DNA of 31,318 nucleotides from Chara braunii (Eukaryota > Streptophyta > Charophyceae > Charales > Characeae): NCBI GenBank assembly GCA_003427395.1, contig BFEA01000692.1, positions 360,739 through 392,056 of the forward strand, read 5' to 3'. The notes below the pieces were generated by a model that saw only the letters and a program-made list of their open reading frames with translations, was not told the origin of the DNA and did not search any database. Position 1 is the stretch's first letter. Each line of letters starts with the position of its first letter. This document shows, one piece after another, positions 21,377 through 29,584 of this stretch. Both the position numbers and the translations under genes were made by a program.

Positions 21377-22126
21377 GTTTGCCGGCGTTCGGGACGGGCC
21401 GAACGCCCGAACCCGAACGCCCGAACGTATGGGACCCCTTGGGGATGCGCTCGGTCGTTCGAGCCGAACGTGGAACCAAAAAAAAAAAAAAAAAAACAAG
21501 TCATCAAACAAATCTGAAAAAAAGATATGTTATGGAGAAAAATAAATTTAACAAGATTTGCCTGAGCATTACATCCGAATTCCAAACCAAATTTGAAATA
21601 AAAATAAAATACGGGAAAAACATACTAATAATATAAAAAAATAATAAAAAAAAAAAATTAGTGAGTGCGCGAGCATGTTCTCGACACCGCCATCTTTGGC
21701 GATTTTTTTTTTTTTTTTGGCATAGCTAAATGCCCTGAAAATTTATAGCTGTGTACTTTACATAATACAAAACCCACTAAAAAACGTTTAAAAAAATAAT
21801 AAAATTGTTTAGACCCCGAACTAAATTGAAAATAAAAAGTAAAAAATGAAAAAATATGTGGGCGAGCACGTTTTGACACCGCCATTTTTGGCCATTTTTA
21901 ATTCTTATTGGGCTTAACCAAATTTCTTGAAAATGTACAAGCATGTACGTCACATTATAGAGAACACGGAAAAAAAATATCAGAAACAAAAAATTATTTT
22001 TAGGCCCCGAAATAATTTTTGGCGGGGGCCGAACGCTGTCGGGTTTTGACCCTGTGCGGGACCCCGAACGCCCTTACGTACGGAGGTATGCCCGGGGACC
22101 TCCGTATGTACGGGTTGGGGACCCTA
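21372..22126 (+). mobile_element. L-family MITE, copy L9 (GTACGTACG subfamily)
   Basis: A 755-bp element with ends CAGGTTTGCC and GGGGACCCTA, inserted in TA-rich DNA (TATATATA on the left, TACATATA on the right). Dimer units lie at about 21,682 (GACACCGCCATCTTTGGCG) and 21,875. It holds the same position as L2 in unit 1. Confidence 0.82.
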
Positions 22127-22140
22127 TACATATATATATA

Positions 22141-22246
22141 TATAAGTCGGTGAAACTCCGACGAAACAGTTTGTCACAGCCCCTCGTTTGTTGTCCTCTT
22201 CTCTCTCTCTGCCTACGGTTTACCGGGCAATTCTATTTGTGACGAT
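22141..22246 (+). ncRNA. Hammerhead-ribozyme-like fragment
   Basis: In order: GTCGG (22,146-22,150), loop TGAAACT, CCGAC (22,158-22,162) as stem II; then GAAA (22,163-22,166); then ACA-GTT-TGT (22,166-22,174) as a short stem III; then C at 22,175. This gives GTC as the putative cleavage triplet, and it matches the 3' three quarters of a type I hammerhead. The upstream CUGAUGA core and the 5' strand of stem I are absent, since the sequence before position 22,145 is (TA)n. A second hairpin, GCC-TA-CGGT-TT-ACCG-GGC, lies near 22,211-22,228. This copy is probably inactive because the core is truncated. Confidence 0.45.
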
Positions 22247-24873
22247 ATATATATATATATATATATATGTAAATTTTTTTACTGGCGCAAGGGTTAACTT
22301 TGTCCCCGAAGGGTTGACTTTCTTATATATCTATTGTCATAAAATATATCTAATTATAACACGATTGCTATCGGAGCACAACGATCCAAAAAAACGAATG
22401 GTTAACTGTAACTTCACAACGTCTATATCGTCATTCTAGTAAAGTATAATGATATCTTGTGTGTGGTGGTTGGGTTGTGGAGCTGGAAAATGAAGTGCTT
22501 TTAGGCAAGGGATGATTTGTCGTAGTACTACCAGACCGTTTTTTGGCGGGGTTTGGGAATGCATACATAGCAAGCGTTTCTTCTCAAAAGAATCGTAGGT
22601 TGAAGGCCAATCGATTGCTAGAACCAATGGGTGAACTTACTTATAGTATAGACGAAGGAGAGTTAACGCGCGTTTCTCTCGAAGTGTTTGCTTAACTGTA
22701 AGGTTATCATAGAAGCGTGCGATGTTGCATTTGCGGCATACAACGATGTTATATCTGCGTGGCAGCGTAGTCACGTAAATCTAGGATATCTAGAAAGCAT
22801 TTAGATTATATATGAATGTATAGCGATTAATCGTGATGGTATATGCGTAATAGAGGAATGATTGAGGTATGCATATGATAGTGGTGTGCCTGCTGGAGGA
22901 TTGAACTCAGAAGGGGAGTGAATAATGTGGGGGGGTGTGTGGTGGTAGCGGTTGACAGGGAAGCGTTAGGATGTTTCACTGCGAAGAGTTACGAATTGTG
23001 GATATAGCGAAGATATGGGTGGTCTTGTCAGTAAGGGAGTCGACCCTAGCTTGGCAACTAGATAGATCATCCGGGTATGTGTGTAGTGGGTATGTGTAAA
23101 CACGACCACCCTGTATATACGAGAAACAAATACATCACATATGTCATATCGCAACAGGTTAGCAACAGTTTAAACATAATGGGTGTTTTAGACATCAACT
23201 CATCTGTGAGGATGTAAGAGGGGTTTGTGATTTAGGATATAGGGGAGCATTTTAGTAATTAGAATTAGTAATTAAGGTTAGCGATGGCTGTTGAGGACAA
23301 CCATAGGGGGGGTGCACACCCTGAAGCGCGCTTTCGCCGCTTAGCACCCATAGCAGCTTGTCAAAGGGATGTAGCTCGACGTTAGTTTGTAGGTCAGGGA
23401 GGTTAGGGGGAGGTGAGGGGAAAGGGGGCTTGGGGAAGGTTAGGGGTATGTTTAAGTGAACCCATAATTGTGAGCGGAATGCCTGTGAAGACGACATCTC
23501 TTCAACATACGTCATTCTCCCTTTGTGTGTTAGGCCGCTCATAGAACGCAATGGAGCGCAGCGATGGCAGAAGGGGATTAGAGAGTGTGTTAGCGATGGC
23601 GTTGTAGGTCCGCGCGCATTAGGTCGCTCGTGCTTGCTCGGCACTCGAGCGTAGGCGAGGGGAATGAGGTGGGATCATTGCAGATCGCGTGCTTCGTGGT
23701 TGTAGGAGTGTGCAACAAGCACTTGCGGGCAAGTCAGATAGTGTCGATCGGACTGCGGTAGATAGCGATGCAAGCTAGCACTATTGTATATAGTTGGGTG
23801 TGGATCTAACTTGGAAGTAAGGAAATGGAAGGGGTAGTAAGCAAGGCGTATTTTGGGTATGTTTATGGGAGGGGTTTGATTTAATTTGATTTTCGAGGGG
23901 AGGGGGTTCTGTCATTTTAGGTTGAGGAGAGAAAATAACGTGTTTGGTCATGGCTTCTGTAGTCCAGTGGTCCGTACGAATGTATGGGTTACGACGCGCA
24001 TAACAGGGCTCTTTGCATAGTTCAAGAAATAAGTAGTAGCAGTAGGAGCGATCGTATTTCAATTAATCGTTTTATTGACTTTGTAGTGCTCAGGTTACGA
24101 CATATTTTTCGTGATGTATTTTATCCCGATTCGATGTGCCAATCTCACTGGAAGTGTATCACGAGTTTTTGTTTTTTTGAAACCTTCTCTGTGGGGTGTA
24201 CCAGGAAAAGTCTCGTCGTTTGTGTTTGTCAGTCTGTCACCATATGCATATCTTCGTTTTTTTGCGTATGCTTATGCAGTAGTGGGAGCGTTTGCAGTCT
24301 AATTAGTCGTTTTATAGTGGGTTTATACTGATGGTGCTAAGACACTTTTTTCGTGATGTAGTTTGTTCTTATCTTTCGTGCCATTCTACTTTGAGGTGTA
24401 TCAGAAGTTTTTATTTTTCTGAAATTTTCTGCAGGGTGTTCCTGAGAAAAGTTTTGTCGTTTGTGTACCTTAGTCTGTCGTTATATGTTTTTTTTCGTTT
24501 TTTGTTATTTATTTTCCTCGGTGTTTTTTTTTATTGTGTTTTTTCGCTGTATTCTTTACGCACTGAGCTAGTTTTTTTATTTTTTGTATTTGTGCACGTA
24601 ACTGTGACTGTATGTGAGTCCCATAATTTTGATTTTGTAAAAGTTTTAATACAGGTATTGTTTTTTTAATTATTGTAGAAGTTATTTTGGTTGAGTTTCT
24701 TACTCACCATCGGCTAAGGATATCATCATTCAGGCGAGCATGATTTTGGGATAGGCTTATCAATTTGTGAAGGGAAAATGACCAACTTGTAAGAGGAATT
24801 AAATCTTTATCCATTTAATTTGAGTCACATAATTTTTATGTTTTGTGTAGAAGTTAGTATATATAACTGTACC
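22247..24873 (+). repeat. Backbone segment A, unit 3
   Basis: Collinear with the other A segments after a (TA)n tract, with the 275-bp stretch present (about 22,840-23,117). A minus-strand frame of 130 codons at 23,252-23,644 is the longest in any A copy, but it is not conserved in frame in the others. The dimer lies at about 24,028-24,500 and the diverged C copy at about 24,685-24,775. Confidence 0.75.
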
Positions 24874-24974
24874 CAGGGTAACCGGCGTTCGGGACAGGCC
24901 GAACGCCCGAACCCGAACGCCCGAACGTATGGGACCCCTTGGGGATGCGTTTGGCCTTTCGGGCCGAACGTGGA

Positions 24975-25009
<35 letters not shown>

Positions 25010-25061
25010 AAAAGCAGAGAACAAAAGATGCTAATGCCATAAACAGAAAAAAACAAGGCAT

Positions 25062-25093
<32 letters not shown>

Positions 25094-25572
25094 AAAAACA
25101 TCTGAAAAAAATATATGTTATGGTGAAAAATAAATAAAACAAGATTTGCCTGAGCATTACATCCGAATTCCTTACCAAATTTGAAATAAAAATAAAATAC
25201 GGAAAAAAAATACTCATAATAAAAATAAATAAAAATAAATAAAAATAAATAAAAATAAATAAAAATAAAAAGAGAATTAAATTTAGTGAGTGCGCGAGCC
25301 TGTTTTCGACACCGCCATCTTTGGCGATTTTTCTTTTTTTTTTTGGCATAGCTAAATGCCCTGAAAATTTACAGATGTGTACTTCACATAATACAAAACC
25401 CACTAAAAAATTTTCAAAAAATAATAAAATTTTTTAGACCCCGAGCTAAAGTGAAAACAAAAAGTAAAAAGTGAAAAACTATGTGGGCGAGCACGTTTTG
25501 ACACCGCCATCTTTGTTGATTTTTAATTCTTATTTGGCTTCGCCAAATGAATTGAAAATTTACAGGCATGTA
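24874..25572 (+). mobile_element. L-family MITE, copy L10 (3' truncated)
   Basis: Starts CAGGGTAACCGGCGTTCGGG directly after ACTGTACC, the same backbone site as L4 and L7. It runs through the shared module and the first internal unit (CACCGCCATCTTTGGCG near 25,311) and breaks off inside the second at TACAGGCATGTA. The missing right end does not appear later in the window. It also carries extra poly-A/AGGCAT sequence (about 25,010-25,100) and a tandem of AAAATAAATA at about 25,219-25,268. Confidence 0.78.
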
Positions 25573-25638
25573 TTGTCTACCGCGTGGGCGAGGGGAATGC
25601 AGCCCCAAGGTAGCTAAATCAATGAGACTAAGAGCTAA

Positions 25639-25640
<2 letters not shown>
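25573..25640. other. Short unique stretch between L10 and (GA)n
   Basis: About 68 bp (TTGTCTACCGCGTGGGCG...) not found elsewhere here. It separates the broken L10 from the microsatellite and could be target DNA or part of another element. Confidence 0.35.

Positions 25641-25697
<57 letters not shown>
25641..25697. repeat. (GA)n microsatellite
   Basis: About 28 GA dinucleotides, abutting the 3' end of the retroelement. A second (GA)n lies at its other end (30,309-30,338). Confidence 0.92.
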
Positions 25698-25701
<4 letters not shown>

Positions 25702-25725
25702 TAAACACATGCAAATGTAGACAGA

Positions 25726-25758
25726 ACGTGTGAGGTTTTACTTTCATAGCACACACGT
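25726..25758. other. Hairpin in the 3' tail of the retroelement
   Basis: ACGTGTG at 25,726-25,732 pairs with CACACGT at 25,752-25,758 around a 19-base loop. The place is the 3' tail of the minus-strand element, where a structure recognised by the reverse transcriptase could sit. The role is speculative. Confidence 0.35.
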
Positions 25759-25822
25759 AATGTCCATTGCATGCGACACCAGTCGCGATTACCCTTCTCC
25801 CTCACTACTCAGGTAATCATTT

Positions 25823-26008
25823 CAGCCACTATCCTCAGTATTTATACCCTTCGTTCCCAGTCCTTCTCCGTCACTTTCCCTATCCTTGTAGTGTACTCAT
25901 CATCTATCCTCAGGATCTTCCGCAGTAACTCTCTATATTATCCTTGTCATCGTCGATTTCCAACATGCCTTCAATCTGGAGCTACTTTCATGATATCTTA
26001 TGATTCTA
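25823..26008 (-). repeat. 3' pseudo-LTR
   Basis: About 186 bp directly repeated at 29,391-29,584 (anchors CAGCCACTATCCTCAG, TACTCATCATCTATC, TCGATTTCCAACATGCC). Differences are mostly transitions, and in nearly all of them this copy has A or T where the other has G or C. Confidence 0.85.
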
Positions 26009-26047
26009 TTCGTTGATTGATTTCGTCACCCTTGTTTTCAGATATGT

Positions 26048-26340
26048 TCATTCTGTGTTCGCGTTGTCTGATGTGATTTCAAGTTTTAGAGATTGGTGGT
26101 AGCATGTTTGAAAAGATTTCGGACATTCCAACTCTTTCGTTTGATCTTCCTTACTTGCTATTATGATCATCATTACATCATTCACAAAACTCATACAGTG
26201 GATAAGTTTCTCATCAATTCCAGTCTCCGCACACCATTTGTACTCGTCGAACGCGCATACCATGTTGGCAATGGGTGGGCTAGAGCCCTTCCCCATTGGT
26301 ATCCTCATTACTTGGCGTAATAATGTTCTTTGTACTTTGA
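26048..26340 (-). pseudogene. Reverse transcriptase, palm motifs B' and C (frame-shifted)
   Basis: This part continues the reverse transcriptase in a second frame. It reads RIPMGKGSSPPIANM (the GxPMGxxxSPxxAN motif), then FVND at about 26,188-26,177 where the catalytic [Y/F]xDD box belongs. The first Asp is Asn (AAT at 26,180-26,182), a single G-to-A change from GAT, which should abolish catalysis. HQSLKLEI near the end resembles the post-palm region, but no thumb follows before the 3' pseudo-LTR, so the C terminus is short or deleted. Confidence 0.75.
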
Positions 26341-27143
26341 AGTTTGAAGTATGCGTGTTTGATGTCATAGTACAACAGATCCATTAGGCACTCAATTTTT
26401 AATGTTCTCCATCCGTAGGTTCCGTTTGCTTTTTCAAAGTTCATGTACTTTCCTCTCATCTTGTAACACAAGTGGGTTTTTCGTTTTTCTTTCGTCGTTT
26501 TCATCATCCATTGCATGACGTTTAAGATATGTGTGTGATCGAGATTCAAAAACATACCTTTGACGTTGTATGTAGAGCAAATTATCGTAGCCATATCCCC
26601 GTATGTTTCTTTTGCTACTTGATTGCATTTCTTCAGTCTAGGTAGTAGTTGGTTTGTTCCTTTTAGTGAGAAACCAACTTTCAATGCTTCACACATGAAG
26701 TTGATAACTCTTGATAGTACCTTCGATGCTTTCCGAGACGACTCCTTATATGTCGATACAATTGGTCGGCGTCTGGTGACGTCCTTGTTTTTTGGAATTA
26801 TATACGCATTTCCGTATGATCCTTTTTCATCCCATTCTGCGATTTTCTTCAACCCACATCCATGATACGTATTTTTGGCTAATTGAGTGGTCTCAGATTC
26901 CATTTGTTGTATAATTTCGTAGTGATTCGATTCCGGAAAAAAATTTCGGGTCTTCTCGTACCAGATTTTATGGCATTCCATAAAAGTTTCTCCAGAAATT
27001 TTGTCCAATGGTGATAGAATATATTGTGTCAATCTTCTTTTTACTTATCATATTTCTGATATGTGAAGAAAAATCTCCTTATCATTCTTCTTTTCGATGC
27101 AAGTAGAGACATCTATTTTAATTTTTCTTTTCTTCCTTAGTGG
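26280..27143 (-). pseudogene. Reverse transcriptase, fingers and motif A
   Basis: From about 27,032 the frame reads a Penelope/telomerase-type fingers domain: YGNAYIIPKNKD then RRRPIVSTYKESSRKASK (motifs 1 and 2), SLKGTNQLLPRL, then motif A as NVKGMFLNLDH. The catalytic Asp of motif A is Asn (AAC at 26,565-26,567). Homology continues to LLYYDIKHAYFK near 26,343, after which this frame ends and the true sequence moves to the other frame. Between 27,143 and 27,032 the frame is basic and crossed by TGA-TAA (27,045-27,050). Confidence 0.8.
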
Positions 27144-27674
27144 TCATGGTATACTTGCAATGACAGTGATGATTGTCCTTTTAATTTCTTCCTTTCCAAT
27201 TCTTTCGTTCATATGGGTTACGTCTTTTGCATTCCACAAAAGCTGATTTTCTGTGATTTCACTTAATCTGCAGACAATGTGGTTGTCAATTTTTGGAAGT
27301 CGGGATACTGCACAATTACAGTCCGGTGCTTGTGTAAGCATCTGTCTATGATTGTGTAATATTTTCCCGGCTGTCTTTGATTTTTTAAACATCACACGCA
27401 TCCGAGCTGTCAAATCGTTTGCCAAATTGTTATATCTTACGTTTTCCAAGATAGACTCAGTTGTTGTGTTTCTCACTTGCTTCAGATTAATGAATGCATC
27501 AAATGAAATATTAAATATCGGCCTTCTCTTGATATAGAATGCAAACTTCTTCTTTGAAATTCGTGTGAAGATGCCTTTAATTGTTCCTCTTTGCTTCTTT
27601 CCGGTAATCGATCCCACCTTTGACAAAAGAATCAGTATATCATCTAACGATATTTTATACAGTTCCCTCCGTCT
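27144..27674 (-). pseudogene. Linker domain with CxC motif
   Basis: About 175 residues between endonuclease and reverse transcriptase, in frame with both. It contains QAPDCNCAVSRLPKI, where Cys-Asn-Cys is encoded at 27,312-27,320. A short linker with a CxC motif is diagnostic of the N-terminal-endonuclease Penelope clade. Lys/Arg are frequent before it and ENQLLWNAKD follows. It is bounded by in-frame TGA codons at 27,675-27,677 and 27,144-27,146. The role is unknown; metal or nucleic-acid binding is a guess. Confidence 0.72.
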
Positions 27675-28043
27675 TCATGGTGCCCTCAAGCGGTTAATCA
27701 GAATATTTCTATGTTTGTTTGTTTTCAGTCTCATATACACAAGTTGGATCACATAGAAGATACATCCATTTTCGATTCTTTTTCTGCATTTTTTTAGCTG
27801 GAACTTTGTGTTGTCAATTTCCACAATTGTTGATCCGAATGTTCGTTTAATTACTTTCCATTTTTCATTCCATAGTTTTTCAGCTGTGAAGTAAATCATT
27901 GCTTTCGGTTGAAGTATTGATGTTAACTTCGTAGCGTAACCCGATCGAACCGATTTAAACAAAACAGGTATATTCTGATTCACCTCATTGTTTCCATTCT
28001 TCTTCCTCTTTCTCCTTCTTCGTCTTCGATTTTTTCGAATTTT
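27675..28043 (-). pseudogene. Basic linker after the endonuclease
   Basis: In frame with the endonuclease across a TGA (28,044-28,046). It begins with a very basic run of Arg and Lys (about 28,030-27,990), then reads SVRSGYATKLTSIL and KLWNEKWKVIKRTFGS. The basic run may bind nucleic acid or act as a nuclear localisation signal. I recognise no domain. It belongs to the same ancestral polyprotein because the frame never shifts. Confidence 0.6.
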
Positions 28044-28313
28044 TCAGCCTTTTCCCCTTGTATTCAAGAATGGATTAAGTCTCCTGATCAGTGCTGCTTT
28101 TATCCCTATCACCTCTAATCTCACTCCCGTCCAAATGGGTATCAAAACATATTTCTCCCAACCAAATTTGTGCAGCCAACTGTATAGTTTCCGCTGTGCT
28201 CCTCTATTTGGATTCTTGGCCAAGTTTATGTGTTCATTCCATCTCTTGTCGGGCTGTCTTCCTGTCCTCCCCATGTACATATGTCTACACCAAGGTGAAA
28301 CTCCCTGTACTAA
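28044..28313 (-). pseudogene. GIY-YIG endonuclease domain
   Basis: Reads GVSPWCRHMYMGRTGRQPDK, then RWNEH, KLYSWLHKFGWEKY and LEVIGIKAALIRRLNPFLN. MYMG with the following RTGR corresponds to the YIG half. RW is the conserved Arg region, and Glu of LEVIG (28,113-28,115) fits the catalytic Glu. NPFLN is the usual C-terminal signature. The GIY half is weak (GVS). Only one Cys lies between the two halves, so the CCHH finger of most Penelope endonucleases is absent. This domain nicks target DNA to prime reverse transcription. A TAG at 28,314-28,316 cuts it off from the upstream part. Confidence 0.78.
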
Positions 28314-28397
28314 CTAGTTGCTCAATTTTCGTTGATAGCCTGTGTATCTGCTCCCACTTCTGTGTCGTGGTGAGGTCGCCTGATGCTGAGGTGTCTT

Positions 28398-28727
28398 CTA
28401 CCTTCCGGACAGATCTTCGGCGCTCGAAGATGTGTCGGATGAGTCATAGTCATCACTCCCGCTTGATGTTGTACTAAGGCTCTCGTAATCATCCTCACTT
28501 GTGTCGCCGTCAGTTGTATTGGATACTCTAATGTTATCTGGATCTGGCATGATCTGTGTTTCAAGATCAGAATTGCGGTTGAAGTCCCGCCCCTTGTAGG
28601 CGATCAATCCAGGAACTTGCCTCAATGCCGAGATCGGTTGCGGCTTGTCCTTGTACCTGATGTCATGCATCTTGCATAAGACCTTTAGGTCCGTGTAGTG
28701 AAGACGAAGGAGCTGCATGTCCGTCAT
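28398..28727 (-). pseudogene. SAP-like helix pair with acidic/serine tract
   Basis: The N terminus reads LRLHYTDLKVLCKMHDIRY, close in spacing to the SAP pattern (helix, LxxLCkxxxI, basic/polar, second helix ISALRQVPGL). SAP motifs bind DNA. From about residue 67 it becomes rich in Asp, Glu and Ser (NTTDGDTSEDDYESLS). It lies in the same frame as the upstream coiled-coil region and the endonuclease, separated only by TAG codons (28,752-28,754 and 28,398-28,400). The SAP assignment rests on pattern alone. Confidence 0.5.
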
Positions 28728-28751
28728 CGGTTCAACCCCGAAATTAATGCT

Positions 28752-29330
28752 CTATTTTGCCTTCGACTTCGCTCGCGACACGTTGCGATTAATCTTCGTC
28801 CGTCCTCTCTTGGGGTGTGGAGGGATTACGCGTCCCAATCTGCTTTTGATCGGTACGCTTCTGCTTGGCATGCCTCGGCTTGGAATGCTTCGGCTTGGAA
28901 TGTTGCGGCTACCATGTACTGAAGTTGGTAGTCCAGCCATTGTCCCCACATATCTGTTCGGATGAACCGAAGACGACACGATCGGAGTGCAGGTACGAGT
29001 CAATTCATTGATCTTCTGCAACGCGCCCTTCACAACCGCCAGATCGTACTTTAGTAGCTTCAGGTTGTTGACCTCCTTCTGCACTTCCGATACCATTTTT
29101 TCTACTTTATCTTCCGCCTCTGCATTCTTATGACCAGTTGCACTTGGACCAGATTGATTTTGTCCCCCTTGGTTCATCTTTGTCGGCTTCAGTGCTTCAT
29201 CAATGATGGACTTGAGCGCGTCCGGAGTTAGCTCAGGCTTCTTTGCGGTGTCTTCCTTGTTCGGAGGAGCTGGCTGCTTTTCACTTGTCTTTCGTGTGAG
29301 TTGCTCCAGTGTCTTGAAAACTTTGTCCAT
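28752..29330 (-). CDS. N-terminal coiled-coil and basic protein of the retroelement
   Basis: 192 codons from ATG at 29,330. The frame has a stop a little further upstream, inside the pseudo-LTR, so this start is reasonable. Residues about 1-50 are charged and helical (KTLEQLTRKTSEKQ, LTPDALKSIIDEALK), and 70-110 form a likely coiled coil (EDKVEKMVSEVQKEVNNLKL). About 145-190 are Arg/Ser/Pro-rich with an IPSR-SIPSR-GMPSR-SVPIK repeat and a basic end. This layout suggests a nucleic-acid-binding ORF1-like protein. The TAG at the end may be a true stop or a mutated CAG, because the same frame continues into the SAP-like region. Confidence 0.55.
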   Translation of the reverse strand: MDKVFKTLEQLTRKTSEKQPAPPNKEDTAKKPELTPDALKSIIDEALKPTKMNQGGQNQSGPSATGHKNAEAEDKVEKMVSEVQKEVNNLKLLKYDLAVVKGALQKINELTRTCTPIVSSSVHPNRYVGTMAGLPTSVHGSRNIPSRSIPSRGMPSRSVPIKSRLGRVIPPHPKRGRTKINRNVSRAKSKAK

Positions 29331-29390
29331 CTCCCGGCGGAGCTTAAAGATTTTTTCCTTTAGATCCGCCGTAAACCATGCTCGATTTCC

Positions 29391-29584
29391 CAGCCACTAT
29401 CCTCAGTATTTATACCTTTCGTTCCCAGTCCTTCTCCGCCACTTTCCCTATCCTAAGTATCCTTGCAGTGTACTCATCATCTATCCCCAGGATCTCCCGC
29501 AGTGGCTCTCTGTGTTGTCCTTGTCGTCGTCGATTTCCAACATGCCTTCAATCAGGAGCCACTTTCATCATATCTAATGATTTT
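29391..29584 (-). repeat. 5' pseudo-LTR
   Basis: About 194 bp, the partner of 25,823-26,008, with one 8-bp indel (AAGTATCC). It ends about 60 bp before the first ATG of the element and so would form the leader. Confidence 0.85.

Noticed and set aside
28044-28046. Selenocysteine codons as the explanation for in-frame TGA
   Set aside because: Multi-selenocysteine Naiads are known, but here TAG and TAA also occur in frame, the TGA sites lie in basic linkers instead of Cys-like positions, and catalytic residues are lost. Decay is simpler, though the idea is kept as a testable alternative.
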